From positions 9,320,432 to 9,384,431 of the forward strand of contig NC_073307.1 in NCBI RefSeq assembly GCF_027595985.1: 64,000 nt of DNA, read 5' to 3'. This document shows, one piece after another, positions 20,938 to 32,261 of the stretch. Position 1 is the first letter of the stretch. Each line of letters opens with the position of its first letter. A program made the translations under genes and the position numbers. The DNA comes from Sorex araneus. Its lineage: Eukaryota > Chordata > Mammalia > Eulipotyphla > Soricidae. Under the pieces are notes generated by a model. The model saw only the letters and a list, made by a program, of their open reading frames with translations. It was not told where the DNA came from and did not search any database.

Positions 20938-22665
20938 ACAGACAGCCAGTTTGGCTTCTGAAAATGGGCAAGTGTGTGAATGAGGCACAAAGCTCTGAGC
21001 CACCCCAGCAACTGTGGGTGATGCCCAAATGAGAAACAACTATCCCGTTTTCTGTGAGTGTTTTAATCTGTTTTCTTAGAAAATGGAACTCTAAAGATAA
21101 AGTTTCTAATGTAAATATGCTATAAGATCTTTAATTGTGAGCACTGTAAACCTTCCGAATATCTAACAGGATGGATGCAATGCTTTTGAAAGAGTACTGC
21201 AGAGTAGAGTTTAGTCATGATAAATGAGATAATAATTAGCAACTTCTTTCCAAATTTCTTGATAGATCAAGCTATATTAAGTTCAGTAAAATAAGGAGGT
21301 TGAAATCTGTGAGACATGACTATAAGAAGGAAATATCAGTGTGTATTTTAAGGAAAAAGGATGGTGGATGGAGATGTCATGAGTGAAAAAATAAAAGTGA
21401 AAGGAATCCTGTTAGAGTGAAACTGGTTTTGAGAAACAGGATAGGGTAGGCATAAAAGAGTGTGTAGAGGCTTGAGTATGTGAAGAAATGTATGTGTAGG
21501 TTTGAGGTTGTGTTTTAAGAAAAAAATCTGGGCAAACTATGTTGTTATAAGACATTCTTTAAAATATCTGCAGAATTGGTCTAGTATCCAGACTCCTGCT
21601 ACAGTGCTCTTAAATAATTGGAAATCAAGGCTTTCAACATGTAACTAAATGAGTAAGGTTGGGATGTTTGCTTTACTCTCCTCAGTGCCATGAAGCATTA
21701 AGGCATTATGTTTGTTTGCATGAATCCAGGCGAAAGCCTTTTCTCTTTGCAATCGGGTCTATCTCTGGTGCAGACAGGAAAACCACCTCTGGGACCCCAA
21801 AAGCCCTGTTCCAGGGAAAAAGTCAGGAGATTGGTCTAAATGACAGGACCAAATATTGAACAGTAGCTGTTTCAAGTACCCTACAAACCTCAGGGAGACC
21901 CCAAAGGCAGGTCGGCTCAAGGAAGGACTGGACATCGTCTGTGAAATGAGGAAGCTGGAAATCTGCAATGACTGACTCAGCCTGGGCTCCGCCCTTAGTG
22001 TTCAAAAACTGGGGGTCAAATTCTCTCCCAGCCCTGAAAAAGGAAAGGGATGGACTCCTGACTGCCAGGACACTCCTACGGAGGGCGAGAGGCCAGAGGC
22101 CACATCCAGTTCAACCTGAAGGCTCTACATTGAGTTCGTCGTGGGAGCTGATCCTCACATCTTACGGCCGAGCCTAGGGCAGCCCTGACGTGAGGTAAAA
22201 CATGAAATGCCATCATTGGCATGTCTCCTGCTCTGTCTTTGACCAACCCCCAGGACTTCTCAGTAAGTAACAGGGTACCCCAAATGGAGAGTTCTCCAGT
22301 CTTACTGTGTTTGTGCAAAAGAACAAGCAAGGTTTGCTAAGCCATCTGGCAAATTTAAAATGAAGGAGGAAAGAATACCGTGTTTCTGTAACTTGTTTGT
22401 TTTTTTAAGAATCAGATTCTAGTTCTACAAAGGTGATTGAATAATTGGGTAATTTAGTAAGTAAGCTGTCTAGTCTATAAAGAAACTCAATGTTGAACAT
22501 GTTGTCACCAGCCTGGCCAGAAAAGCAGAAGCCAGAGCTTTACCAGGGGGACCTTAGCCCAAAGGGCAGGATCAATGGCTTTTCCCCAGCCTGTCAATTT
22601 GCTAAAGTATTGAGAATGGACATCTAAACTGGTTCTGAGTAATTATTCTTAGTTAATACATATAG
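20938..22665. other. Retroviral interior, no recognisable gene
   Basis: By position this should hold gag and pol, but I see only short ORFs and no protease, polymerase or RNase H motif. It may be strongly decayed provirus or foreign DNA brought in by rearrangement. Confidence 0.4.
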
Positions 22666-22681
22666 AGTGAACAGAGATTTC

Positions 22682-23273
22682 TTTTTCTTTTCCTTTTAAA
22701 TTAATTTATTAGTGAGTCACAGTGAGGGTACAGTTACAGATTTATACATTTTCGTGCTCATGTTTCCCTCATACAAATTTCGAGAACCCATCCCTTCACC
22801 AGTGCCCATTCTCCACCACCAATAAACCCAGCATCCCTCCCACCCCCCCAATCCCATCTCCCCCCCCTGCCCCCCACCGCCACTGTGGCAGGGTCTTCCC
22901 TTTTGTTCTCTCTCTCTCTAATTAGGTGTTGTGATTTGCAATAAAGGTGTTGAGTGGCCATTGTATTCAGTCTCTAGTCTACATTCAGCAAGCTTCACCC
23001 TTCTCCCCCCCCCCCCCCCCCCCCGTGGCCTCCAACCACATTTTACTTGGTGTTCCCTTCTCTATCTGAGCTGCCTTTTTCCCAGAATGTGAGGCCAGCT
23101 TCCAAGCTATGGAGTCAAACTCCTGGTACTTATTTCTACTATTCTTGGGTGTTAGTCTCCTACTCTGTTATTCTATATTCCACAGATGAGTGCAATCTTT
23201 CTATGTCTGTCTCTCTCTTTCTGACTCATTTCACTTAGCATGATACTTTCCATGCCGATCCACTTATATGCAA
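22682..23273 (-). mobile_element. 5'-truncated L1 insertion, antisense
   Basis: The antisense L1 3' UTR ('agtgagtcacagtgagggta', 'acccatcccttcaccagtgc') continues into the ORF2 tail ('tgactcatttcacttagcat'). It is bounded by 'agtgaacagagattt' on both sides (about 22667-22681 and 23274-23288). Confidence 0.94.
23005..23024 (+). repeat. Run of 20 C
   Basis: An uninterrupted C homopolymer inside the L1 copy. On the other strand it is G20. Confidence 0.95.
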
Positions 23274-23288
23274 AGTGAACAGAGATTT

Positions 23289-23915
23289 TTAACATCTCTC
23301 AATTCTTGTTCCATCATGGGATTAATCCCCCATCAGAGAATATTTCCTCTAAGCCAGAATACTCTGTAGAAGAGAAAGAATGGGCATTGAAATGGCATGT
23401 CTAAAGGAAAGTTGAAAATTACTGACACCTGGACTAATGCAGTGAAATATTAGTGAAAGGAATGAACAGGGCATTAAGAAGGGAGTAACTCAGAACTGGG
23501 CTTCCTATGCCATTAGCATTTGAGCATTTGTCATTTGTTTTTCCGCCTTCAAGATCTGGTCATTTCAAAGTAGCATTCCTTGGTCTAACTGATCTGATCA
23601 TTCAAATTCATAGCCTGGGGTTCATTAAAAATAAAGGGAGCCTGAGATTTCACCCCTTCTGCAGGCAGGGCCAGCGTCCCTGTGTCAGCAGGAAGCAGCT
23701 CTAGAAGATGGAACTTCAACCTTTTTTCCCTTTAAGGATTTAAGGTGGTGAAATCTCTAGGGGAATATGGTGCAGGTAGATAGATTAAGGAAGCCCCCCC
23801 TTGATAATCCCAGTTGCCCTGTTGTGAGTGCAAACCTCCTTTATGGAGGAACTCTGTTCCCTTTGAAATTCTTTTGGGTCGACTGCCACTACTCTAACTT
23901 AGCCTTGAAAATGAA
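23289..23915. other. Retroviral interior, no recognisable gene
   Basis: This stretch is probably the decayed pol region, by position. No motif is legible until the integrase tail that follows. Confidence 0.35.
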
Positions 23916-24119
23916 GTGTGGGCCAGGATGTATGATCTCTTTCTTCTCCAGTCGTTATTGGCCTTTACAGATACCAAGGCCCCGCATGGAGCACATTTCA
24001 GAGTGAACCCCTCATCCGTACACATTGGGAGAGGTCCTTGTACCGTGATCCTGACCACACCAACTGCTCTGAAGGAGGACGGAATCAAAAAGCTGACTCC
24101 CCCATTGGAAAGAGAATGA
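23916..24119 (+). pseudogene. Integrase C-terminal remnant of pol
   Basis: An open frame ends in a TGA at 24117-24119. It carries LTTPTALK and DGI near its end, the hallmark of the gammaretroviral integrase C-terminal SH3-like domain. Upstream catalytic motifs are not visible, so only the tail survives. Confidence 0.7.
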
Positions 24120-24196
24120 CACTGACCAGTGGTGTGTCCGGACAACAGGAGGCGACCCCCTCAAGATAAGACTGATGAAAGTGACTTCAAGGAACC

Positions 24197-24334
24197 ATGG
24201 GAAGGGCACAGGTTATTCTCTGTTTCTGTATCCTCGTAGTGACAGCTGCAAAGCGAGCTCCTTACATGCCCCAGTTTGGGCACTGGGTACTTTCTGATGC
24301 CGAGACAGGTAGAATTACCCTTGATCTGTGCTAG
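24197..24334 (+). pseudogene. Short env-like start remnant
   Basis: An ATG opens a 45-codon frame just after the integrase remnant. It has a hydrophobic segment near residues 6-16, like an Env signal peptide, and ends in TAG. The position fits env. No surface or transmembrane domain is recognisable, and only about 400 bases remain before the polypurine tract. Most of env is therefore deleted or unreadable. Confidence 0.45.
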
Positions 24335-24720
24335 TTATGACCCATGCCGAGACAGGTCTGCTAGAAGAGCCCCTATACCGGGAAACCAATTGGTATTTGG
24401 CTTGCTTGTATCTAATCCCTTGCTTGTTCCCCTCCTACCTTGCTGATTCCAGTCGTCCTGAATTGTGTTTAATGGTAAAGATTGTGCTGCAGGTATCTTG
24501 TAATAGAAAGGGAGCTGGGAAAGTCAGCTTGTCACGCTGATCCCATCCCACTCGGGACCCCTGGTGCTCCTCCTTTTGCTCCTGACCATGGACCCTGCAT
24601 CCTGAGCAAGCCAGTGGCCTTTGTTGAGAGTGAAATAAATACAGTAAAGCTTATGCTTTTGAGAGAGAAATACCAATACATTAGTGACCCTATGACTGAG
24701 GAAGATTCCTAGTTTAGTTT

Positions 24721-24737
24721 AAAGAAAAGGAGGGGAA
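24721..24737 (+). other. Retroviral polypurine tract
   Basis: 'aaagaaaaggaggggaa' directly precedes the TG of the 3' LTR, the usual plus-strand primer site. Confidence 0.88.
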
Positions 24738-25524
24738 TGTGAGGGTGAAACTGATGCCATGAGGTCTCAACTAGGCCTCAGTTTCTGTTTCCCCAGAGCA
24801 GGACTTGAAGTTTCCGGTAGATTCCCAGTTGAGTAATTTGCCAAGACAAGAAATTGGGCAAATGCTTCCTTGGCAATAGGACTGTCTTTTTCTTTTTGGG
24901 GGGAAACCCCAGCAACGGTAGTGAGTTGTGTGTTGAAACATGGAATGTAATTGAGATAAAGTGTAAACGAAGTGAAACTTATCACGTACAAGGGTGGGGA
25001 CTGGGGAGGTGGGAGGGGGCGGCAGATATACTTGGGGGGGTTGGTGATGGAAGATGGGCACTGGTGAAGGGAAGGGTGTTTGAGTATTGTATAACTGACA
25101 TAATCCTGAGAACTATGTAACCCTCCACTTGGTGATTCAATAAAAAAAATTTAAAAAAAATAAAAAAATAAAAAATAAAATAAAAAAAAAGAAATTGGGC
25201 ATTGAGTCTGGCTGGTCATGAAGGGTCACTGCAGCCTCCTTAGAAACTGTTACTAACCATTGCCTGATTGCTGACCACCATTGAAATAGGGCCAATGCTA
25301 AAAATAGACCAGTATATAAGTTGCTTCTTAACTCTGAACCCTATATAAACTGCTTGTGATTTGGAATCGGGGTCCTTGTCAAGACTCCACTGTGTTGGAT
25401 GAGACTTCGACCCTCACTTGGGCTAGCACTGCCTTGGGCTAGTAATAAAGTTCCTTTGCTTTTTACATTATTGTGTGTGGACTTGGTCTCTCTGCGATTT
25501 GGGATCTGAAACTTGGGCACAACA
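24738..25524 (+). repeat. 3' LTR of the endogenous retrovirus
   Basis: It starts 'tgtgagggtgaaactg' and ends 'cttgggcacaaca'. It keeps a TATA-like 'tatataaactgc' and an AATAAA in 'agtaataaagttcc'. An L1 piece interrupts it. GTGT follows immediately. Confidence 0.92.
24861..25189 (+). mobile_element. L1 3'-end insertion within the 3' LTR, sense
   Basis: A sense L1 3' UTR ('gggcactggtgaagggaagg', 'ttggtgattcaataaaa') with a long A-rich tail. The LTR sequence 'agaaattgggca' is duplicated on both sides. It shows the reverse-complement landmarks of the copies at 8753 and 15488. Confidence 0.93.
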
Positions 25525-25552
25525 GTGTGTGTGTGTGTGCGTGTGTGTGTGT
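25525..25552. repeat. (GT)n right of the provirus
   Basis: Continuation of the GT tract split by integration. Confidence 0.93.
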
Positions 25553-25559
25553 GAAGGGC

Positions 25560-25697
25560 TGTTTGGGTCATACCTGGTATTGCTTAGGGGCTACTCCTAA
25601 TTGTGCTTGGGGACCATTGGTGTCAGGGATCTTACTAGAGTCAGCCACATGCAAGGCAAGTGACTCACATCATGTATTTTTTTTCTCTCCAGCCCTG
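25560..25697 (-). repeat. Type A SINE, antisense
   Basis: 'tttgggtcatacctggtatt' and 'cagccacatgcaaggcaagt', ending 'ctctccagccc'. Confidence 0.85.
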
Positions 25698-26294
25698 TGG
25701 TACCGTTTTCAAGATGGCAGGTCCTTGGGTGTTTGTTCACCCCATGTTTAGGAGTCCCGGCCCAGTTCCCAAGCAGTGACCCTGGCGGCTCTCTCTTCCT
25801 GTGCTGTGTGAGCACGGAAGGTACTCATGGCTATAGAACCCATTGCTAGAAGTGCGTCAGATGAGAAACAGCACACATTTATCATCTGGCATATCAACCA
25901 AGAGTGTGGGCAGGGCTTCACTGGGCCTAGGTGCAGGGTTGTCTTAAGGGTTTGGCCAAATTGTTGGGCAAAGTGTCTTTGACTGGGGAAGAATTACGCG
26001 CTGCTTGTGTGATGGCCTCATCTGGAGGTGTGGGGGGCTGCTCCTGGTACATTGTTTGGGGGACCATGTTGTCCCAGGATCAAGTCAGAGGATCCTACAT
26101 GCAAAGCACGATGCCCAACCCTGCAAACCCTCCCTCCCCCACGCCCAAGGGAAGAACAGACTCTGACACGCATTCAGATGTGAGCTGAATTTGTTTCCCT
26201 GTCCCTGTAAGACTGAAAACTCAACTTCATGGTGACTGTTGGTGCAAAGGTGAATTTTGGGTCCTAGAAGTTGTCCTCCTTTTCCCATGGTGGC

Positions 26295-26295
<1 letters not shown>
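25698..26295. other. Unique DNA with a weak SINE relic
   Basis: About 26010-26120 carries 'ggggctgctcctggtacatt' and 'tcctacatgcaaagcacgat', perhaps an old antisense type A SINE. No gene is seen. Confidence 0.4.

Positions 26296-26337
<42 letters not shown>
26296..26337. repeat. (GT)n microsatellite
   Basis: About 21 GT units. Confidence 0.97.
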
Positions 26338-26339
<2 letters not shown>

Positions 26340-26474
26340 GTGGAGGCTTCTCAGGGAGGACCTGGTCTTCTTTGAAGGGTTTTCATCTGAGACCTTTAAA
26401 ATTGTGCTCAGTCAGCAGAATTTCCTTTCTGAATGAAAGGAAATGATCTTGAACAATTAAAAGATGATCTTTTA

Positions 26475-26514
26475 ATAATAATAACAACAGTAATAATAAT
26501 AATAATAATAATAA
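26475..26514. repeat. (AAT)n microsatellite
   Basis: AAT units, interrupted once near the start. Confidence 0.93.
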
Positions 26515-26619
26515 TGAAAAGATGTGAATCATGGAGCTGGGGGCTCAATCACATCTGAAAAAAATCTCTTCTATTTGCTTTGCTTTATTCTAGCAGGTAG
26601 AAGCATGTCGTCACCCTGC

Positions 26620-26620
<1 letters not shown>

Positions 26621-26659
<39 letters not shown>

Positions 26660-26746
26660 CACACACCATACCATCAATCACGGGGTTACCCCAAGATCTA
26701 TCTTCAACAGACATCTAGACACACACACACACACATACACACACAG
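26621..26746. repeat. Two (CA)n tracts
   Basis: CA runs at about 26621-26668 and 26719-26746 are separated by about 50 unique bases. Confidence 0.95.
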
Positions 26747-27559
26747 AAATTTTGGGAAGACATTTACCCTGTTGCTTGATATCTTTATGTCTAATTTGTA
26801 TTTTTATTTTTCTATATTTTAATGCACAAACTTTTGTTTGAAACAGAGAGCATATATGAAACATAAGCACAGAAAGCCATCTTACTCTAGTTAGGTGTTA
26901 TAAAAATTTCCACTGATCAGGGATAGGAGAGGTTTCTGAGCTCGAGGCATGTTTTTAATGGTAAATATTTAACCAGATGGTTTGGGGAAGATGGTCTGGT
27001 AGACACCGAGTTTTCATAGGAAGGTTCTGGTTTTGATAGGAAGAAACTGGTAACCAATTAGGTAACCAATTAGGTAACACATTTAAAAAGCAAGTTTAAA
27101 TATAGTTTATATCAGCTCTACAGCAAGAGCTTCAACTTCTAGAAAGACCCACACAGTCTTTACGTCCTCGCAATACAGAAATACATCACCACTTGAGAGC
27201 TTCCTTCTTCCTGCCCTGCCCCTTAAATAGGATATATTCAAAGAGCTTACTATAGCACAGTTCATTACACAAAAGGGAGGTCAGGAAAAAAATAAGGCAA
27301 GAGTGAAATATTAAAAACTGGATTTTAGACACAAAGTGAAATGCAAACATAATTTATAAAACTGGACACTAGGGCAAAGTCCTTGGTGTTTATAGAAACC
27401 AGCTTAAAAGACAAAATCCCCCCTTGGGAAGTTCAGGCCGACATATAAATATATTTCCAATATATTCTATTAAATGGGACCTAAAGTCTGAACTAGAAAA
27501 GTATTTGAGCACAGTGGTTTTTAAGATAAACGAAATAAAGAGCCTCACAAAAATTTGGG
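26747..27559. other. Unique AT-rich DNA, no gene seen
   Basis: Ordinary AT-rich sequence. A short direct repeat, 'aggtaaccaattaggtaac', lies near 27057-27077. No exon-like segment is evident. Confidence 0.5.
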
Positions 27560-27727
27560 ATGTTTGGGTCACACCCAGCGGTGCTTGGAGATTACTCCTG
27601 GCTCTGTACTTACTCAGAAGTGACGCTTAGCAGTGCTGAGGGGACCATATGTGGGGCCAGAGATTGGAACTAAGGTCCACAGTATGTGAGGCAAGCACTA
27701 TTAATGCCTGTTCTATTTTTCCAGTCC
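27560..27727 (-). repeat. Type A SINE, antisense
   Basis: 'tttgggtcacacccagcggt', 'ggggaccatatgtggggcca' and a head relic ending 'ttccagtcc'. Confidence 0.88.
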
Positions 27728-28145
27728 ACAAAATATTTTTAACCAATCTGCCAACATAAAGCCCCATTCCATTAAAAAGAATGCATCCAAGAAACCTGTA
27801 TCATCACTCTTTACATTGAAAAGGCGGAATTCTGAAAAAGAGGAACCAATTCTGGTTCACTTCTTTAACCCCCGTAGTGAATTAAGCTGGCTCTGCAGGT
27901 TAATTAACGTTTTCTTTGGGGACCATACAGCCTCTGGTACCAGGTACATGACACATACGTCAGAAGTTTTATGTTTCTGATTTATATTCACTGAATGTTG
28001 AAGCCATAGTAGACTGGTGATCAGTAAAACAGATACGAATAAAGATCAGTATTTATCAAAATGGATACTTTGGACCAGACTTGATTTACTGAGTGCTGGA
28101 ATATTAGAACCAGTTGTTATTACACAGAACTGGCAGTGCATTTAG

Positions 28146-28147
<2 letters not shown>

Positions 28148-28202
<55 letters not shown>
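28148..28202. repeat. (AG)n microsatellite
   Basis: About 27 AG units, just left of a sense SINE. Confidence 0.97.
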
Positions 28203-28206
<4 letters not shown>

Positions 28207-28208
28207 AT

Positions 28209-28380
28209 TGGGGCCGGAGTGATAGCACAGTGGGGAGGAGTGGGGAGGGTGTTTGCCTTGCACACAGCCAAACTGGGTTTGATCCCTGGCATCTCATATG
28301 GTTCCCCCACCAGGAGTAATTCCTGAGTGAAGAGCCAGAAATAACCCTCAGCATAGCCAGGTGTGACAAAAAAGCCAAAA
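28209..28380 (+). repeat. Type A SINE, sense
   Basis: 'ggggccggagtgatagcaca' with a small duplication in 'gtggggaggagtggggaggg'. The body lacks part of the 'cccctgagcaccg' block. Confidence 0.88.
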
Positions 28381-28570
28381 TTATAATAATAATTACTGTA
28401 CTAGAAAGAAACTCTATAGTTCTAGGAGACTTTTAGGCTACGCATAAAAAGGTTGTAATAAGTAGCATCTGTAAAATGGGTGGGCAAGGAAGCTGTTGTG
28501 GATCTAGTGCTAGCTTTGACCTAGTCATGAAATAATTGCTACTTTCCTTTCCCTTAAAATTTTGACAGAT

Positions 28571-28777
28571 AGGGCCAGAGAGGTAGAAGAGAGGTTAAGG
28601 CACTCGCCTTGTCCATTGAGGACTTGGGTCCGATTTGAACATCCCTTCCCTTTCCCCCCACCATGACCCCCAGCATATGTTTCCCTGAGCACCACCAGGA
28701 ATGACACTAGAGCACAGGGCTAGGAGTAAACCCTGAGCACAGCCAGTTGTGGCTCCCCAACCCCCAAAGTCCAAAAA
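28571..28777 (+). repeat. Type A SINE, sense, diverged
   Basis: 'gggccagagaggtagaagag' head relic and 'tttccctgagcaccaccagg' body. Confidence 0.8.
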
Positions 28778-29083
28778 GAAACAATAAGATTTTCACAGGA
28801 TCTCCAAGACTCTGAGAGGACAAGGGTTTTGGAAGAATAAACTCATCAGTCCTGAAAGGACAGAGGTGCTGTTTCCACACTCTGAGCAGTGGCATCAGAA
28901 CCCTTTAAAGAGAGCAAAGTTTCACCAACACCATTTTCTAATCATGAAAATTGAAGGACACATAAAATAAGTTAGTGGCCTTTACTATCATTAGTTTATC
29001 ATGTTTATTAAAAGTGGAAAATTTAACTTGGCTTATCCTTGATATGATGTGTTTGTTTAGACAGTCAAAAAATATTCTGATGA

Positions 29084-29257
29084 GGGGCTAAGAGAATACA
29101 GAGGTAAGGGTGAGAAGCTTGCCTTGCATTCCAACTACCCCAGTTCAAATCCCTGGCACTTTATCTGGCCCCAAAGCACCACCAGGGGTCACTCCTGAGC
29201 ACAGAGCCAGAAATAGCCCCTGTACATACACTGCTGGGTATGGCTCTAAACAAAAAC
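29084..29257 (+). repeat. Type A SINE, sense, diverged
   Basis: 'gaagcttgccttgcattcca' and 'cactcctgagcacagagcca' in order. Confidence 0.82.
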
Positions 29258-31082
29258 ACAACATTTTCTGATAAAACTCTACTTTTCAGGAATCTAACAT
29301 TTCACAGTTACAGCAATTCATGCATCTCCAATCTTTCAGGTACAATTTGATTTATGGGTCAACATTTTCTAACGTAACGTATAATGTGTAATAAAACAAT
29401 AATAATGGAAATTTTTTTAAAAAGCTCAACATATCAAAAAGTGTGGAGTGTGGCAAAAAGTGTAGAGTTAAAACTGGACGTAAGAAGCTGATACTTGAAA
29501 GAATGTAAGAGATGATGATAAAAGATAAAGAAGGTAAGAGAGAAAAGTCACCAGGTATAAGATGCTGTGCAGCCTTCCCTCTTTTGGTCTTTTTGCAGGA
29601 TCTTCGTTCTTTTTTGTGGGTCAGTTTATGAACACTTCCAATTAGAATCTACAGAAAATGAGAAGTAAAATGGAAAATCATGGCCACAATTTAAAATTGG
29701 CCACAATTTAAAACATGGGAAATTAAGAACCCTTTCTTGTAAAGCACTTCTGTATAGTGACTTGGATATTAAGCATTTCTGGGGTAAATGAGACACCGCT
29801 GTCAGGCTAATTCAGGCTTTGCTTCTTGAATCTGGAGGACTTTCATGGGAATTGAAGAGGATCCCGTTGGCATTGTGCTGGGATCACCCAATGAGCGAAA
29901 TCAAGTGGAAACCCCCAAATGATTCCTCTGAAGAATATCCAACTGGACCAAATAAGTCTCTCTATACGTTCAGTTGCTCCATGCTTTTCAGAGGTTGAAA
30001 TCAGATGAGCACCAATCAGAAGAACCCAGTCAAGCCAAGGGATTCGGAAGTCACGGGTAAGTTTTCAGTTGTGAGGCCCCATTGTAACACATTTGAATAT
30101 TTGGCCGAGTCGCAAAGGGCTGTCGGTGTACCATAGGCACTCTATTGATGGTAAATCAGCCGCGGGCTCCAATATATGGTCTCCATGACAGAGCCAAGTG
30201 GTAGGAATGGTGGTTTATAACTGACCAAAGTTCAGTTCAGTACAGTGTGGTTCCACGGTTTAGGGAAGATGGCTGGTATCTCTCCTAACTTCGTGCTTAT
30301 TTCCCAAGAAAATCAGAGGAGCTCCACTGATAGAAAAAGACTCATAAACATCTGAAAAACATAACGAGTATGCAGACATAGGCTTACAGAAATCATGAGA
30401 GGGATTTTAATAGCATACTTCAACTTGGCTAGAACTTCCTTACTGCAGATAGGCGGTTCCATAGTGCCTTCTCTTCGCCATTCTACTCTATTTGGCCAGT
30501 AAGATGAAGTGACCAGTGCTGGCAGATTTAAAACAAAGAGGGCCTCGAAGATTTCTTTAATACTTTCAAACTGCAAGAAACACAAGTCACCTGTTTCTAC
30601 AATGCCTGTCTTAAATCACAGAATGTCCTTTTGGGCCCAGTTGTGAGAAATTTTAAAACATCATATAAAATTGCAGAAGGCGATAAAAACCATAGGAGCA
30701 ATAAACACGGGCACACCCACACATAAAACTGTGTAAGGCGGTTCTTTCATGTTACAGGAAGATCAGTTTTTGCATAATTTCTAATGTAATTTTTTTAAAA
30801 AAAACTGATTTTACATAGTATTATCACAAAGTTCTGGCAAATATGGTTTATGTCAGGATGTCATCTGGTATTTTGAACAGCAAATATTTTTTAAGTCTTT
30901 CAAATGCATTTTAAATAAGCAATAAACTGAGCAGACGAGGACGGTTCTCTTCTGAAATCAGTTTACAAAGTTCGGGAATATCTTCCCTGCATTTTCCACA
31001 AGATTTCAAATTTCCAGTCTAATTCAAGTGTCAGTAAAGCACACTATCTTTTCTGAAAGCTTCGCTACGGAAGATTCTTTCT
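29258..31082. other. Repeat-poor DNA upstream of the UGT8 CpG island
   Basis: About 1.8 kb is almost free of recognisable repeats, which is unusual here. No exon is supported. Distal promoter elements are plausible by position only. Confidence 0.45.
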
Positions 31083-31172
31083 TGGTAGAATCTATATTCC
31101 ATATAGACTCTATATTCTATATATAACACCTATATTCTATATAGATTCTATATTCTATATATAACACCTATA
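31083..31172. repeat. AT-rich tandem repeat beside the CpG island
   Basis: Two copies of a unit containing 'tctatatataacacctatat', plus partial copies of 'ctatatagattctatattct'. Many segments are self-complementary. Confidence 0.85.
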
Positions 31173-32261
31173 TTGTTGCCTGCACCCCCCACCCCCAGCC
31201 CCCGCCGATAAATAATGATTTATTTATCATTAAGTAGTACTCTACACCCAAATAAAACGTCCCTTTCCTCATCCAACAGCAGACCGTCGCATCTTAGTTT
31301 TTAAGTTCGGTTTGGCCCAAGGAAAGAACGGCTTCACCGGGCGGTTAATTCCCAGTGTTTTAACTCCGTCTCGAGCCTCTCTGAGCGGCGGTAGCACTTC
31401 GGGTCCTGGAGTCTACACCCGGCTCCCAAGCTGGGATGCGCTCCCGGGATTGATGCCCCAGACTCAGAGACCGCAGGAAGGGCGACCCCCAGCCGGAAGA
31501 TTCGCCCGGGTTCCCCGAGGCTCACCACCTACCGCCCTCAGCCTTTGAAAAGGCAGCGGGGCCCGGGGTGGGTTCGCGCCCCCAAACTGGACACCCCGCT
31601 TTGCTGCCTGCCCGCCGGGACGCCAAGCCGGCAAGGCCGTGCTGCAGGCGGACGTGGGTTAGAGAAAGTGGACACAGACTCGACCGAGCACAGCATCCGC
31701 GGCCCTTTCAGCCTCGCAGCAGGGATGCCACGGGGCCCGGCAGACCCAGACAATTGACTTTCTCCGGGACCCCCCACCCCAAACCTCCCGTGCTCCAGCG
31801 CTTTTCTGAGTCGCAGGGCTGGCCGATGCCTGATCCTCTAGAAAACTCTGTCCCGCACCTCCGAGTCTCAACTCCCCCCCTGCCACCCCGCTGCACCCCT
31901 CGGAAGCGTCGGAGCAGGTTGGCGAGGCTGGGGGGCGGGGGGATGATGGGGAGGAGGGAGGAGCGCTCGGGGCGCGCAGCCGGGGCGCCGGGGCTCGGGC
32001 CACCGCGTCGGGGTGGCCGCCCCGGAGAGGGGGGACAGGGGGCGTGGCCACGTGCCGGTCCCAGGGTTCCCCGCTCGGGCGCCACGCGAGGGCTCAGCCG
32101 AGAGCCAGCCGGGCCGGCCGCCGCGCGCGAGCGAGCGAGCGAGCAGCCCCCCGTCCCGGGACGCGGCGAGCGCAGGGACCCCCGGGAGCGGATCGGCGGC
32201 GGTGGCCCAGGCCGGGGGCGCGGGCGAGGCGGAGGATGCGCGGCTGAGCGCCCGGGGCCGG

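Larger units (their letters stand above)
18511..25524 (+). mobile_element. Defective class I endogenous retrovirus (tRNA-Gly primer site)
   Basis: Two related LTRs begin TG and end CA, with GTGT on both outer sides. The internal region starts two bases after the 5' LTR with a primer-binding site and ends with a polypurine tract. Gammaretrovirus-like traces are a gag start with MGQ, an integrase C-terminal motif LTTPTALK, and an adjacent env-like start with a hydrophobic leader. All are cut by stops, and most of gag, pol and env is unrecognisable or missing. Five later insertions (SINEs at 18691, 20203 and 20725; L1 pieces at 22682 and 24861) break it further. It cannot encode complete proteins. 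The class assignment rests on motifs read by eye. Confidence 0.88.
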
